A stretch of DNA of 64,000 nucleotides. Origin: Marinobacter aromaticivorans. GTDB taxonomy: Bacteria; Pseudomonadota; Gammaproteobacteria; Pseudomonadales; Oleiphilaceae. Both the position numbers and the translations under genes were made by a program. The stretch is from contig NZ_NIHD01000001.1 of assembly GCF_002806975.1 (NCBI RefSeq), positions 62,001 to 126,000 on the forward strand, read 5' to 3'. This document shows, in pieces, positions 1-10,391 of this stretch. Below the pieces are notes generated by a model. It saw nothing but the letters and a program-made list of their open reading frames with translations, was not told the DNA's origin and made no database searches. Positions within the stretch are counted from its first letter, which is position 1. Each line of letters opens with the position of its first letter.

Positions 1-144
1 ATTGCAGCGGGGGAGGGTGCGGGGTTCCGGTGTGCCCTGACGCAGGCTACCGGCACACTCAAGGGTACACTCAAGGTGCCGGTGAAGACCTGGGATCTGC
101 TCGGAAAAACAGCGGGTGATGAAGTGAGGGTGGCGCCATGCTAG
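1..144 (+). CDS. aruF: 3' end of arginine/ornithine succinyltransferase, first subunit (partial)
   Basis: An open frame enters from the left edge and stops with TAG at 142-144, overlapping the next gene's ATG (138) by 7 bases, so the two are translationally coupled. The 47 visible residues end in GDEVRVAPC. The tail of the next protein has the equivalent GDSVRLAPL, preceded in both by an FR-containing strand, so the two look like paralogues. In Pseudomonas the succinyltransferase is made of two homologous subunits (AruF, AruG) encoded side by side, which fits. It would join succinyl-CoA to arginine, the first AST step. Only the C-terminus is seen, so the call rests on this similarity and on position. 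Confidence 0.6.
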   Translation: MAAGEGAGFRCALTQATGTLKGTLKVPVKTWDLLGKTAGDEVRVAPC

Positions 145-1199
145 TTATCCGCCCGCTCCAGGAGACTGATCTTGAAGATCTCTATGCCATGGCACAGAAG
201 GCCGGCAAGGGATTGACCACGCTGCCGGCCGACCGGGACCTGTTGCGGCACAAAATCAGCCTGGCCAGGGATACCTTCAGCCAGAAATGTGCGCCGGAGG
301 CAGGCCTGTACCTGTTTGCCCTGGAAGATACAAAAAACGGAAAGGCCGTGGGTATCAGCGGCATCCAGGCGCGCGTGGGCCTGGACGAGGTATTCTACAA
401 TTACCGGCTCAGCATTGCGGTAAATGCCTCCAAAGAGCTGGGCGTTCATGTGCGAACGCCAACGCTGCACCTGTCCAACGACATGACAGACACCAGCGAG
501 ATCTGCTCCCTGTTGCTGGCTGATGAATACCACGGCGGCGGTAACGGGCTGCTTCTGTCCCGCTGCCGTTTCCTGTATCTCGATGAATTCCGTAAGCATT
601 TCTCTGAAAAGGTCTTTGCAGAAATGCGGGGGGTATCGGATGAGCAGGGCCGCAGCCCGCTTTGGGATGCCCTGGGCAGCAAGTTTTTTGACATGGAATT
701 CTCGGAGGCAGACCGGCTTTCAGGGCTCGGCAATAAAGCCTTTATTGCCGAGCTGATGCCGAAATATCCCATTTACCTGCCGATGCTGCCGGATTCAGCG
801 CGTGCTGTTATCGGTCGGGTTCACAGCAATACCGCACCGGCGCTGAGAATGCTGCAGGCGGAAGGGTTTAACTTCAACGGGCTGGTGGATATTTTTGACG
901 GTGGCCCGGTGGTCGAGGCATTCGTTCATACCATTCGTACCGTTCGCGACAGTATTAACCGCTATGCAAAAGTGACCGGCAAAAACGTTAACCTCGACGT
1001 GCCGGCTTCGGAGCGGGTGATGGTCTCCAACCGGTCGTTCCGGGATTTCCGGGTGGCCACGGTGCCGGCCACGTGCGTGGGTGTCGATACAGTGAGCCTG
1101 CCGCCAGAGGTGGCGGAAGCCCTGCATGTTGAGCCCGGCGATTCGGTGCGGTTGGCGCCTCTGAAAGACAGGGCGAAGACGACAACGGCGGCAGGATAA
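138..1199 (+). CDS. astA: arginine N-succinyltransferase, second subunit
   Basis: A 353-residue cytoplasmic enzyme of the AstA/AruG family, transferring succinate from succinyl-CoA to the alpha-amino group of arginine (or ornithine). The N-terminus MLVIRPLQETDLEDLYAMA is typical. The GNAT-like core includes the stretch around SEICSLLLADEYHGGGNGLL and then a long FAEMRG-containing segment. The C-terminal FRV/VRLAPL tail resembles that of the preceding partial gene. The length is slightly above the usual 340. It is followed after 36 bases by astD, then astB, in pathway order. The start is fixed by the overlap with the upstream stop codon. Confidence 0.93.
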   Translation: MLVIRPLQETDLEDLYAMAQKAGKGLTTLPADRDLLRHKISLARDTFSQKCAPEAGLYLFALEDTKNGKAVGISGIQARVGLDEVFYNYRLSIAVNASKELGVHVRTPTLHLSNDMTDTSEICSLLLADEYHGGGNGLLLSRCRFLYLDEFRKHFSEKVFAEMRGVSDEQGRSPLWDALGSKFFDMEFSEADRLSGLGNKAFIAELMPKYPIYLPMLPDSARAVIGRVHSNTAPALRMLQAEGFNFNGLVDIFDGGPVVEAFVHTIRTVRDSINRYAKVTGKNVNLDVPASERVMVSNRSFRDFRVATVPATCVGVDTVSLPPEVAEALHVEPGDSVRLAPLKDRAKTTTAAG

Positions 1200-2714
<1,515 letters not shown>

Positions 2715-2763
2715 ATGGCGGTTACTGAGGCTTGTTTCCTGAAACCGGATGGAATTCCCAGTC

Positions 2764-4104
2764 ATGGCAAAGCACGCGGTAGAAGCAAATTTTGATGGCC
2801 TGGTTGGCCCGACTCACAATTACGCAGGCCTGTCCTGGGGTAATGTGGCCTCCAAATCCAATGTGAATGCGGTGTCCAATCCCCGGGAAGCGGCACTTCA
2901 GGGGCTGGCCAAAATGAAGCGCCTGGCGGACCGCGGTTATGTTCAGGGCATTCTGCCGCCCCATGAGCGCCCCCACATTCCATCGCTGCGGGCGCTGGGG
3001 TTCAGCGGTACAGACCCACAGGTTCTGGAGCAGGTTGCCAAATCCAACCCGTCCATTCTGGCTGCAGTCTCCTCCGCTTCTGCAATGTGGACGGCCAATG
3101 CGGCAACCGTTTCACCCAGCGCCGATACCTCTGACCACCGGGTGCATTTCACGCCGGCCAATCTGAGCGCCAAGTTCCACCGCTCCATAGAACATACCGT
3201 GACCGGTCGTTCCCTGAAATCCATCTTTGCAGACGCAGGTTACTTTGCGCACCATCCTGCATTGCCGTCGGTCAGCCATTTTGGCGATGAGGGTGCAGCC
3301 AATCACACACGGTTCTGTGGCCAGTACGGTGAGCCGGGGGTGGAGCTGTTTGTGTATGGTCAGGCTGCGTTCAATGATCAGGCGCCTGGGCCACAAACAT
3401 TCCCGGCCAGGCAAACCCTGGAAGCCTCCCAGGCCATTGCCCGCCTGCACGGCCTGAAAGACCGCAACCGGGTGTTCGCCCAGCAGAATCCGGCGGCCAT
3501 TGACGCCGGCGTCTTCCATAACGATGTCATTGCCGTGGGCAATGGCAACACGCTGTTCTATCACGAGATGGCGTTTCTGAACGAGGAGCAGGTGCTTGCA
3601 GATATCCGGGCACGTCTTACCGGCGCTGAACTGGAGGCTGTCCGGGTAAGCAGTGCCGAAGTGCCCATCGGGGATGCCGTCGCCTCGTACCTGTTCAACA
3701 GCCAGTTACTGAACACCCCCGATGGAATGTTGCTGGCGGTTCCCGGTGAGTGCCGGGAGGTTTCATCCGTCAGTCAGTATCTGGATAAACTGCTGGACAC
3801 TGGCGGGCCCATTACGGCGGTGGAGGTGTTTGACGTGAAGCAGTCCATGCGCAATGGTGGCGGCCCGGCCTGCCTGCGTTTGCGGGTGGTGCTGAATGAC
3901 GATGAACTGCAGGCCATGCACGGGGGCGTGATCCTGACCGATGCGCTATACGAACGCCTGACTATGTGGGTTGAAGCCCATTACCGTGACCAGCTTGCCG
4001 GGGAAGACCTGGCCGACCCCATGTTGCTGGAGGAAGTGCGCAAGGCCCTGGATGAGCTGACCGGCATTCTGGGGTTGGGCTCCATCTACGATTTCCAGCT
4101 TTAA
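2764..4104 (+). CDS. astB: N-succinylarginine dihydrolase
   Basis: Second AST enzyme, hydrolysing succinylarginine to succinylornithine, CO2 and two NH3. The start [16 protein letters not shown] is diagnostic. The Cys-His-Glu catalytic set known from E. coli AstB is visible as Glu176 (in [10 protein letters not shown]), His252 (in [12 protein letters not shown]) and Cys370 (in GGGPACLRL). I chose the ATG at 2764 (446 residues) because family members begin only a few residues before NFDGLVG and GGATGGA lies 10 bases upstream. An in-frame ATG at 2749 would add five residues. This is the last gene of the plus-strand AST block; astE is not next but lies 5 kb away on the other strand. Confidence 0.95.
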   Translation: MAKHAVEANFDGLVGPTHNYAGLSWGNVASKSNVNAVSNPREAALQGLAKMKRLADRGYVQGILPPHERPHIPSLRALGFSGTDPQVLEQVAKSNPSILAAVSSASAMWTANAATVSPSADTSDHRVHFTPANLSAKFHRSIEHTVTGRSLKSIFADAGYFAHHPALPSVSHFGDEGAANHTRFCGQYGEPGVELFVYGQAAFNDQAPGPQTFPARQTLEASQAIARLHGLKDRNRVFAQQNPAAIDAGVFHNDVIAVGNGNTLFYHEMAFLNEEQVLADIRARLTGAELEAVRVSSAEVPIGDAVASYLFNSQLLNTPDGMLLAVPGECREVSSVSQYLDKLLDTGGPITAVEVFDVKQSMRNGGGPACLRLRVVLNDDELQAMHGGVILTDALYERLTMWVEAHYRDQLAGEDLADPMLLEEVRKALDELTGILGLGSIYDFQL

Positions 4105-4122
4105 ACCTGTTCCGCCCGCTTT

Positions 4123-4785
4123 TCAGGAAGCTGCGATGGATGAGGTCAGCATGTCCATGGTGTGGCGGATAAGCTCCCCGGCGGGAAAATGGCCGCCACT
4201 CTCACTATTGCTCTCACTGGCTCTCTCGCTGGTTTCCGACTGGCACAACAGTATGGTGCCGTGCAGGGCTCCGCGCAGGTAAAGGGCAGTCTGCTCCGGG
4301 TTGCGAATACGCTCGCGGCTCATGGTTCCGTCTTCAAGCCCCAGTTCAATGGCTTCGGTCATCAGCCCCATCAGCTCCGATTTCGAGCACAGCATCGCCA
4401 TGGCCTGGGCTTCATCGGCCTCCGCCATGGCGGTCGATGCCTTGGTCAGTGCCGAGAAATAGTCCGGTTCCTCCACATAGAAGCGGTAATAGGATTCTCC
4501 CATGGCCCGTATCTGCGCCAACCCGGTACTGGCCGTTTGCCGGGCTCGTCGGAAACGTTCCAACAGGCTGTGACCGGCCCGTAACATAATCCCCCGCTGA
4601 ATTGCGGCTTTGTCCTTGAAGTACACGTACAGCAGTGCCCGGCTGAGGCTGGCTGTGCGGGCAATGTCATCCATGGATGTGCGCTCGTAGCCCTTTTCCG
4701 CGAATACCTGCTCTGCTGCATCCAGAATGGCATCGTAGCGGGCCTGTTTTTCCCGTTCGCGGCGCGTTTTTAAAGGTTCAGTCAT
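4123..4785 (-). CDS. TetR/AcrR family transcriptional repressor
   Basis: A 220-residue regulator, convergent with astB (18 bases between stops) and divergent from the RND efflux genes. Residues 10-60 form the TetR helix-turn-helix: ILDAAEQVFAEKGYERTSMD, then IARTASLSRALLYVYFKDK. The rest is a helical ligand-binding domain with no recognisable specificity. The doubled palindrome at 4879-4907 in the shared promoter region is the obvious target. By analogy with AcrR or MexR-type systems it probably represses itself and the pump until an efflux substrate binds. The inducer cannot be read from the sequence. Confidence 0.9.
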   Translation of the reverse strand: MTEPLKTRREREKQARYDAILDAAEQVFAEKGYERTSMDDIARTASLSRALLYVYFKDKAAIQRGIMLRAGHSLLERFRRARQTASTGLAQIRAMGESYYRFYVEEPDYFSALTKASTAMAEADEAQAMAMLCSKSELMGLMTEAIELGLEDGTMSRERIRNPEQTALYLRGALHGTILLCQSETSERASESNSESGGHFPAGELIRHTMDMLTSSIAAS

Positions 4786-4876
4786 TCCGGCTCTCTCGTC
4801 AGATACATCAGGCCCATCAGGATCGCTTGCAGGGCTGTCTGAAGGACATTGGCATTTGGTGGATGAAAGCTGATTA

Positions 4877-4907
4877 TTGACATAATGTCAAAGAATGACA
4901 TTATGTC
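4877..4907. promoter_or_regulatory. doubled palindromic operator over divergent tetR/RND promoters
   Basis: GACATAATGTC (4879-4889) and GACATTATGTC (4897-4907) are exact reverse complements separated by 7 bases. Each is also nearly self-palindromic (GACAT.ATGTC). For the pump operon a TTGACA (4877-4882) and CATTAT (4899-4904) with a 16-base spacer sit inside the same stretch, so bound repressor would block RNA polymerase. Two adjacent sites suggest a pair of TetR dimers, as with QacR. That it binds the neighbouring TetR is inferred from position. Confidence 0.75.
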
Positions 4908-4978
4908 GCAATCAACCACCAGGATGTCCGCAGGATGCGGTATCAATACCAACTCGAGCAAGGACGAAAGGATACCTT

Positions 4979-6061
4979 ATGACATCATTGCGCCTCCCTG
5001 TTGCCCTTGTATTTTCTGCTGCCTCCCTGTTTGGTCTGGCTGGTTGCAAAGCCAATGATACGCCGGAGGCATCTGGTGGGCAGGGGGTGTCTGTGCGTGT
5101 TTCCGAGGTTACCGGGGGCGAGGCCCAGGAAATTACCCTGCGCTTTTCCGGTATTGTGCGCTCGACCCAGAGGGCCACACTGACCTTTCAGGTCAGCGGA
5201 ACGCTCAAAGAGCGGGCTGTTGAACTGGGCCAGACCGTTGCTGCGGGTGATGTGCTTGCCCGTGTTTACAATCCGGCGCTGGAACCGGCTCGGGATTCGG
5301 CCAAAGCCAAGCTGGATGAGCTGAATACTGGTTACGATCAGGCCCGGCGGGAATGGGAGCGTTCAAGCCGGTTGCATGAACGTGGGGTAGTGTCCGAGCA
5401 GAGCCTTGAGCAGCTTGCGGCCCGGCGGGATTCTCTCAAAGCCAGCGTAGCAACGGCAGAGGCCGCACTGGCTGAAGCGACGCAACTGCTGCAGGAAAGC
5501 ACATTGCGGGCACCGTTTGCCGGGCGGGTGGAGGCGTTGCTGGTAGAAAATGATGAGTTTGTGGCAGCGGGTCAGCCGGTGATGCGTTTGTCGTCACCCG
5601 AGGGCAAGGAAGTGGAGGTGCGTGTTCCGGCGTATTTGCTGGCTCATGTGTCGGTGGACCAGCAGCTGCCGGTATGGTCCGTGCAACATCGAAACGAGGC
5701 ACCGGTAACCGGGTCAGTGGTTGAAATTGCCCAGGCCGGCGCCATCCGTGGCGAGCTTCACCCGGTTCTGGTCAGCCTTCCGGTTAATACGCTTGATACC
5801 GGCGAACCGGTTGAAGTGGGCATTACGCCGGTAAGGGAATCGGCAATCACCGTGCCGTTGCTGTCGGTGATCCGCGGCGCCGGGGGCATGACGGTATTCC
5901 GGGTACGCGACGGTATTGCGCGGCGGGTGCCGATAGAGGTCGAGCGTGTGGTTGGCGAACGTGTGGTGGTGCGCACGGGTGAGCTGCAACCGGGTGACAA
6001 GGTGGTTTACGCTGGTACAACCCGCCTGGTAGACGGTGATGCCGTGGAGGTGCGCCAGTGA
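4979..6061 (+). CDS. RND efflux periplasmic adaptor lipoprotein
   Basis: Membrane fusion protein of 360 residues that would link the RND permease to an outer membrane channel. The ATG at 4979 gives a lipoprotein signal, MTSLRLPVALVFSAASLFGL followed by AGC, with GAAAGGA just upstream. Longer in-frame starts would bury this signal and the operator. Next come a barrel-sandwich/biotinyl-like hybrid (FQVSGTLKERAVELGQTVAAG), a coiled coil at about 95-150, the return half-motif LRAPFAGRVEALLVEND, and beta-barrel and membrane-proximal domains. The stop overlaps the GTG of the pump gene by 4 bases. No outer membrane channel gene follows, so a shared TolC-type protein is likely. Confidence 0.92.
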   Translation: MTSLRLPVALVFSAASLFGLAGCKANDTPEASGGQGVSVRVSEVTGGEAQEITLRFSGIVRSTQRATLTFQVSGTLKERAVELGQTVAAGDVLARVYNPALEPARDSAKAKLDELNTGYDQARREWERSSRLHERGVVSEQSLEQLAARRDSLKASVATAEAALAEATQLLQESTLRAPFAGRVEALLVENDEFVAAGQPVMRLSSPEGKEVEVRVPAYLLAHVSVDQQLPVWSVQHRNEAPVTGSVVEIAQAGAIRGELHPVLVSLPVNTLDTGEPVEVGITPVRESAITVPLLSVIRGAGGMTVFRVRDGIARRVPIEVERVVGERVVVRTGELQPGDKVVYAGTTRLVDGDAVEVRQ

Positions 6062-9000
6062 CGCGCCGGCTGCTCAATTATCAACGATTGCTGGGCATGG
6101 TGGTTACCATGCTGTGTCTGTTGGGTATTGCGGCATACAGCACCATGCCGCGCCAGGAAGATCCGTCCTTTCCTTACCGGGCCGGCCTGGTTAGCGTGAG
6201 CTACCCCGGGGCAAGTGCCGACGCCGTAGAGCGGCTGGTTCTCAGGCCCCTGACCGATGAGCTTCGCCAGGTGGAAGAAGTCGATGTTTCCCAGGGCACT
6301 GCCCGCACCGGTGTCGCGCTGGTTCGATTGCGCCTCAACGATGACATCTATGATACAGATCCCGCCTGGGACCGTGTGCGCCAGGCCATGGAGCGTGCAA
6401 AACAGGATTTTCCCGACGACGTTGGCCAGATGGAACTGGACGACCGGCTGATTGATAACCCGGCGATAGTGCTGGCAATTGGCGGCTCGCCTTCGGTGAG
6501 CGAACTGACGGATGTGGCGGAGCGACTGAAACAGAACCTCTCCGACCTGACCGGTGTTTCCCGTATTGAACTGGAGGGGGATACCGATGAGCAGATTACC
6601 CTGGCTCTGGATGACGCAGCGCTTTACCGCATGGGTATCGCACCGGCCCGGATTCTGCAAACCGTGGCCCAGCGCAACCAGACCACACCCGGCGGTTTCG
6701 TGGTAGTGGATGGCCGCCGGCTCTCCGTGCTTCCAAATACCGAGTTTGCAGATATTGATGCTATTCGCGCCACCCCCATTGAGCTTCCCGATGGGTCTCA
6801 GGTTCCGCTGGCGGCGGCTGCAGATGTATGGCGAGGCCCCGCCGAACCCCGCCAGCCGGAAACCTGGTTTGATGGCGAACGGGTTGTGCTGTTGTCGCTG
6901 ATTATGGAAGAGGGTACCACCGACGCGATTCGCTTCGGTGAGCGTGTGCGGGAGCGTATTGATCAGATACGCCCGGACTTTGAGCCCTACGAAATCCGCG
7001 AAATGTTCTTCCAGCCGGACAAGGTCTCGGAGCGTCTCGATAATCTGGCCTGGAGCCTGGTTCTCTCTGTTCTGATCATCGTAGCGGTGGTGTTCACCGG
7101 TATGGGTATCCGGATGGGCCTGCTGGTGGCTTCCATTCTGCCCATGGTTGCGTTGATCAGTATCGGTTTGTATGACCTTGGGGGTGGTGTGCTGCACCAG
7201 ATCGCGGTGATCGGTATGGTGATCTCTCTGGGCATTCTGATCGACAACGCCATCGTGATCGTTGAAAACATCCAGGGGCATCTGGATAACGGTATGCGCC
7301 GCCTGGATGCCCTGCGCAGGGCCGTCAGTGAACTTGCGGGGCCATTGGGAGCCTCCACCGGCACCACACTCGCAGCCTTTGCGCCGCTCCTGCTTGCCAA
7401 AGGCGGTGCGGCAGATTTTACCCGCGGCGTTCCGGTGATGATCATGCTCACACTGTCTGTGAGTTACCTGCTGGCCATTTCGGTGGTGCCCCTGCTGGCC
7501 GCGCGCTTCCTAAAACCCCGGCGCAATGCCGAGGCCGACAGGCTGATCGGGCTGGCGCGGTTTCTTGGTGGGTTAGTGTATCGCCACCCGCGCCGCCTGA
7601 TTGCCACCGGTGCCCTGTTGGTTGCGGTCAGTGTGGCAACGACCGGGTTCATGGCCCAGCAGTTCTTTCCCAAGGCAGACCGGCCCAAGGTGATTGTTGA
7701 ACTGTTCATGCCCGAGGGCACAGACCAGTCGCGCACCGCCGAAGCGGCTGCCAACCTGGAACAGGCAATACGCAGCCGGCCCAATGCAGTCAGTATTCAC
7801 AGATTTGTCGGTTTTACCGGCCCGGCCTTCTACTACAATCTCCAGCGCGCACCACAAGCCCCCAATCGGGGCCGGCTAGTGGTGAGTACGCCAACACTGG
7901 GAGATACCACCGACATGATCCAGTGGATTCGCACCCATGTGAATGAACAAATGCCCGAGCTGGATGTAAGCGTGGGGGTGCTCGGGCAGGGGCCACCAAG
8001 CATCGCGCCTGTGGAGGTGCGGGTTTACCATGCCGATGACCAAACCCGCACCAGCGCGGTAGAGCAGGTGTTCAGTGCGCTGCGCCAGGTGGAAGGTACA
8101 GTGGATGTGCGGCACGATCTGGACATTGGTGTGCCCAGCATTGCGATCAATGTAGACGACGCCACTGCTGCCAGGTACGGGCTGACCCGAGCTGATGTGG
8201 CCCAGAGCCTGTACGGGCAGAGTTTTGGTGTTGTGGCCGAGCGCTATCGCCAGGAAAAAGACCCGATCCCACTGGTGCTCAGGTCGCAGGAAGGCACGTC
8301 ATTGCCGCTGGCGCGCCTGCTTTCAGTGAACATATACAACGCCCGGGGCGAAGCGGTTCCGCTTTCCGCTGTTGCCAGTGTTGAAACCAGCTGGGAACCG
8401 GCTGCGAGGTATTTGCGTAACGGTACGCGCCTTAACACCGTCACCGCCAACCTGTTGGCAGGCTACAGCTTCAGCCAGGCACTGGACGGCCTTGAGCGTT
8501 CTCTGGCAGCCAGTCCATTGCCTGCAGGCACGCGCCTGGAAATGGGGGGCGATGCAGAAGGTTCCGGTGATGCCAACAGCGCCCTGCTAACCGCGGCGCC
8601 AATCGGGGTGTTGCTGCTGCTGTTCTTCCTGTTGCTGCAGTTTAACTCCTTCCGGCGCGTCGGGATCATCCTGCTGACAGTGCCATTGGCAACGGTAGGC
8701 ATATTCCCGGGGCTGGTGCTCTCCGGTTCACCTTTCGGGTTCCAGTCGTTGCTCGGGGTGATTGCCCTGGTGGGCATAGTGGTGAACAACGCCATAGTAT
8801 TGCTCGACGTGATGGACAGGGAACTGGAGAATGGCGAGAACATTCACGAAGCCATGCGCAAAGCCGTCATTCAACGAACCCGGCCCATCCTGCTGACCAC
8901 CGCAACCACCGTGGCCGGCCTGCTGCCACTGGCATTTTCCAGCTCTACACTCTGGCCGCCCATGGCCTGGGCGATTATCTCCGGGTTGCTGGCGTCAACC

Positions 9001-9084
9001 GTACTGACCCTGCTGGTCATCCCGGCGGTGTGTACACAGCTGATCAGGGTGAAAGTCGCCGAGCCGGAAAACGCTCCGGCGTAA
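6058..9084 (+). CDS. RND family efflux permease
   Basis: A 1008-residue inner membrane proton-driven exporter. It shows the RND layout: TM1 (MVVTMLCLLGIAAYSTM), a large periplasmic loop with SYPGASADAVERLV, a TM block from about 340, a second loop, and a C-terminal TM block with GVIALVGIVVNNAIVLLD. The TM4 proton-relay motif reads GILIDNAIVIVEN, with Asp396 and Asn397 where AcrB has two aspartates; single-Asp versions are common in this branch. Translation starts at a GTG overlapping the adaptor stop. Substrate is unknown. It could be a drug, solvent or lipid exporter; cation export is less likely because no HME-type charged TM motif is evident. Confidence 0.93.
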   Translation: MTRRLLNYQRLLGMVVTMLCLLGIAAYSTMPRQEDPSFPYRAGLVSVSYPGASADAVERLVLRPLTDELRQVEEVDVSQGTARTGVALVRLRLNDDIYDTDPAWDRVRQAMERAKQDFPDDVGQMELDDRLIDNPAIVLAIGGSPSVSELTDVAERLKQNLSDLTGVSRIELEGDTDEQITLALDDAALYRMGIAPARILQTVAQRNQTTPGGFVVVDGRRLSVLPNTEFADIDAIRATPIELPDGSQVPLAAAADVWRGPAEPRQPETWFDGERVVLLSLIMEEGTTDAIRFGERVRERIDQIRPDFEPYEIREMFFQPDKVSERLDNLAWSLVLSVLIIVAVVFTGMGIRMGLLVASILPMVALISIGLYDLGGGVLHQIAVIGMVISLGILIDNAIVIVENIQGHLDNGMRRLDALRRAVSELAGPLGASTGTTLAAFAPLLLAKGGAADFTRGVPVMIMLTLSVSYLLAISVVPLLAARFLKPRRNAEADRLIGLARFLGGLVYRHPRRLIATGALLVAVSVATTGFMAQQFFPKADRPKVIVELFMPEGTDQSRTAEAAANLEQAIRSRPNAVSIHRFVGFTGPAFYYNLQRAPQAPNRGRLVVSTPTLGDTTDMIQWIRTHVNEQMPELDVSVGVLGQGPPSIAPVEVRVYHADDQTRTSAVEQVFSALRQVEGTVDVRHDLDIGVPSIAINVDDATAARYGLTRADVAQSLYGQSFGVVAERYRQEKDPIPLVLRSQEGTSLPLARLLSVNIYNARGEAVPLSAVASVETSWEPAARYLRNGTRLNTVTANLLAGYSFSQALDGLERSLAASPLPAGTRLEMGGDAEGSGDANSALLTAAPIGVLLLLFFLLLQFNSFRRVGIILLTVPLATVGIFPGLVLSGSPFGFQSLLGVIALVGIVVNNAIVLLDVMDRELENGENIHEAMRKAVIQRTRPILLTTATTVAGLLPLAFSSSTLWPPMAWAIISGLLASTVLTLLVIPAVCTQLIRVKVAEPENAPA

Positions 9085-9091
9085 TACCTGA

Positions 9092-9108
9092 AGAGTGCTT
9101 CGCGCTCT
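9092..9108. terminator. small hairpin between convergent RND and astE genes
   Basis: AGAGTGCTTCGCGCTCT can fold as a 7-bp stem with one G-T pair and a 3-base loop, between the stop codons of the RND gene (9084) and astE (9114). There is no T-run on either side, so it is at most a weak bidirectional terminator. Confidence 0.3.
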
Positions 9109-9113
9109 GCAGT

Positions 9114-10145
9114 TCACCTGGGCCTGATCAACAGGCCCACGCGCTGGCCAACGGGCACATCCGGGTTCGGAAATACAATCGCCTGGGGAGAGAGCTCAAC
9201 CCGGTAGCAGGTATCATCATCCTCCCAGATGACGGTACCCGGCGGGTACTCGGTAAAATTGGCCACATCGTCCGGCACATGAAACCGGAAGTTCTTCCCG
9301 GTATTCAGAATCTCGTAAACCACCTCAAACACCGTGAGATGGTCAAAAGGTGGCTGCTTTGACGGGCGGGGTTCACCACAAAAACGCCGCCGCAGGGCCT
9401 TTTTGATGCCTTCAAATCGCGCCAGGTCATTCATGCCAAAAGGTTTTACCTTGCCCAACTCCACGGTAAAGCTTTCAGCTCCCAGCAAGGATGAGGAAAA
9501 CGACGAAAACGTCGTGCCTTCCCTGTGCTGCAGCAACAGGGTTTCCACCTCGGCTTCCAGCAGAAAATCACACTGCTCCTCCGGCACCTGCCGGCCTTCT
9601 ACAAACGGGTAAAGTGCAAACTTCTCCCGCCGGGATGGCCTGATAGCTGTATGTAAATCATAGTGGGAAAGGGCTTGTGGGTGCGCCATGGCAAACTGGC
9701 GGCAGGCTTCCTCAAGAAACTGCGCCCGCGCCGCTTCTGGCAGCCCATCATACTCAGACTTGCCATGGGCACCGTTAAACAACCGGTTGAGATTTACCTC
9801 CATAAACCGGTCCCCGGCCACCATGGCCGGCGGGTTGCCCAGAATCAGCAGCAACGGACAAGCCAACTGCCACTCCCCGTTCAGCAACTCACTGAGCAGG
9901 GCGTTCAGAACTTCAATGGGCGCGGTTTCGTTGCCGTGGATGCCTGCGGAGATAATCAAGGCTTCCTGATTGGGGTTTTTGCGGTTGGACGGTGGTGTGA
10001 TATGCAGAACACCAACGGCTTTGCGACTTATGCGAGTGCCATCGGGAAGCGTGGTTTTGACTTCCGGAAGGTCTGTTGTGGCGTTGGCGAGAGTGTGTAC
10101 TAGCCAGTCAGAACTGTATTTGAAAAGATCCTGATACGCAGCCAT
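9114..10145 (-). CDS. astE: succinylglutamate desuccinylase
   Basis: Last AST enzyme, a zinc-dependent hydrolase releasing glutamate and succinate. Zinc ligands of the AstE/aspartoacylase family are visible: His and Glu in SAGIHGNETAPIEV, and a later His in YDLHTAIRPS. The catalytic Glu lies in FTVELGKVKPFG. I start it at the ATG on 10143-10145 (343 residues, MAAYQDLFKYSSDW) because GGGGA lies just upstream and the family is about 320-340 long; an upstream in-frame start adds 21 unconserved residues. It is the distal gene behind the ABC importer on the same strand, separated by a structured element. In Pseudomonas aruE follows aruB directly, so the arrangement here is rearranged. Confidence 0.93.
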   Translation of the reverse strand: MAAYQDLFKYSSDWLVHTLANATTDLPEVKTTLPDGTRISRKAVGVLHITPPSNRKNPNQEALIISAGIHGNETAPIEVLNALLSELLNGEWQLACPLLLILGNPPAMVAGDRFMEVNLNRLFNGAHGKSEYDGLPEAARAQFLEEACRQFAMAHPQALSHYDLHTAIRPSRREKFALYPFVEGRQVPEEQCDFLLEAEVETLLLQHREGTTFSSFSSSLLGAESFTVELGKVKPFGMNDLARFEGIKKALRRRFCGEPRPSKQPPFDHLTVFEVVYEILNTGKNFRFHVPDDVANFTEYPPGTVIWEDDDTCYRVELSPQAIVFPNPDVPVGQRVGLLIRPR

Positions 10146-10167
10146 AGAATCCCCGAAACAAGTCTGG

Positions 10168-10356
10168 GGTCTGGCAGGGCATTGCCTCCCGGGAGTGTCT
10201 GAAGCCATGGATGGCTTCAGTCAAGCGCACATGGGTGAGGCAAGCGTTTATGAAGCGTAGCTTCATGCGCCGCCGAACGACAGCAATCTATGATTGCTGG
10301 CCGGACCCCGCAGGGGTGCTCGTAGCGTCTCCCGGGAGGCAATGCCCTGCCAGACC
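10168..10356. repeat. structured intergenic element A: long inverted repeat with internal hairpins
   Basis: A perfect 28-base inverted repeat (arms 10168-10195 and 10329-10356) encloses 133 bases holding four further hairpins. These are 10199-10220 (9-bp stem), 10250-10266 (7 bp), 10281-10299 (8 bp) and 10305-10317 (5 bp). The first carries GAAGCCATGGATGGC, which recurs in element B (21151-21257) at the same place after its left arm, followed in both by CAAGCG and further similar bases. It sits between aotM and astE, both minus strand, so it would be transcribed as a branched RNA. I see no coding capacity. Confidence 0.75.
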
Positions 10357-10391
10357 TTGCACAGAGTGGAGTTTTGATGGTCGATGAAAAC

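Noticed and set aside
54-80. Short direct repeat (ACACTCAAGG twice) near the left edge
   Set aside because: It lies in the coding end of the upstream succinyltransferase subunit and encodes GTLKGTLK; no independent function is indicated.
6007-7281. Minus-strand 424-codon frame opposite the RND permease
   Set aside because: Composition is His/Asn/Gln-rich, typical of antisense frames in this GC range, and it has no start signal.
10168-10356. Insertion sequence or integron attC site
   Set aside because: There is no transposase or integrase frame, no target-site duplication that I can see, and no attC core pairs; the structured-repeat reading fits better.
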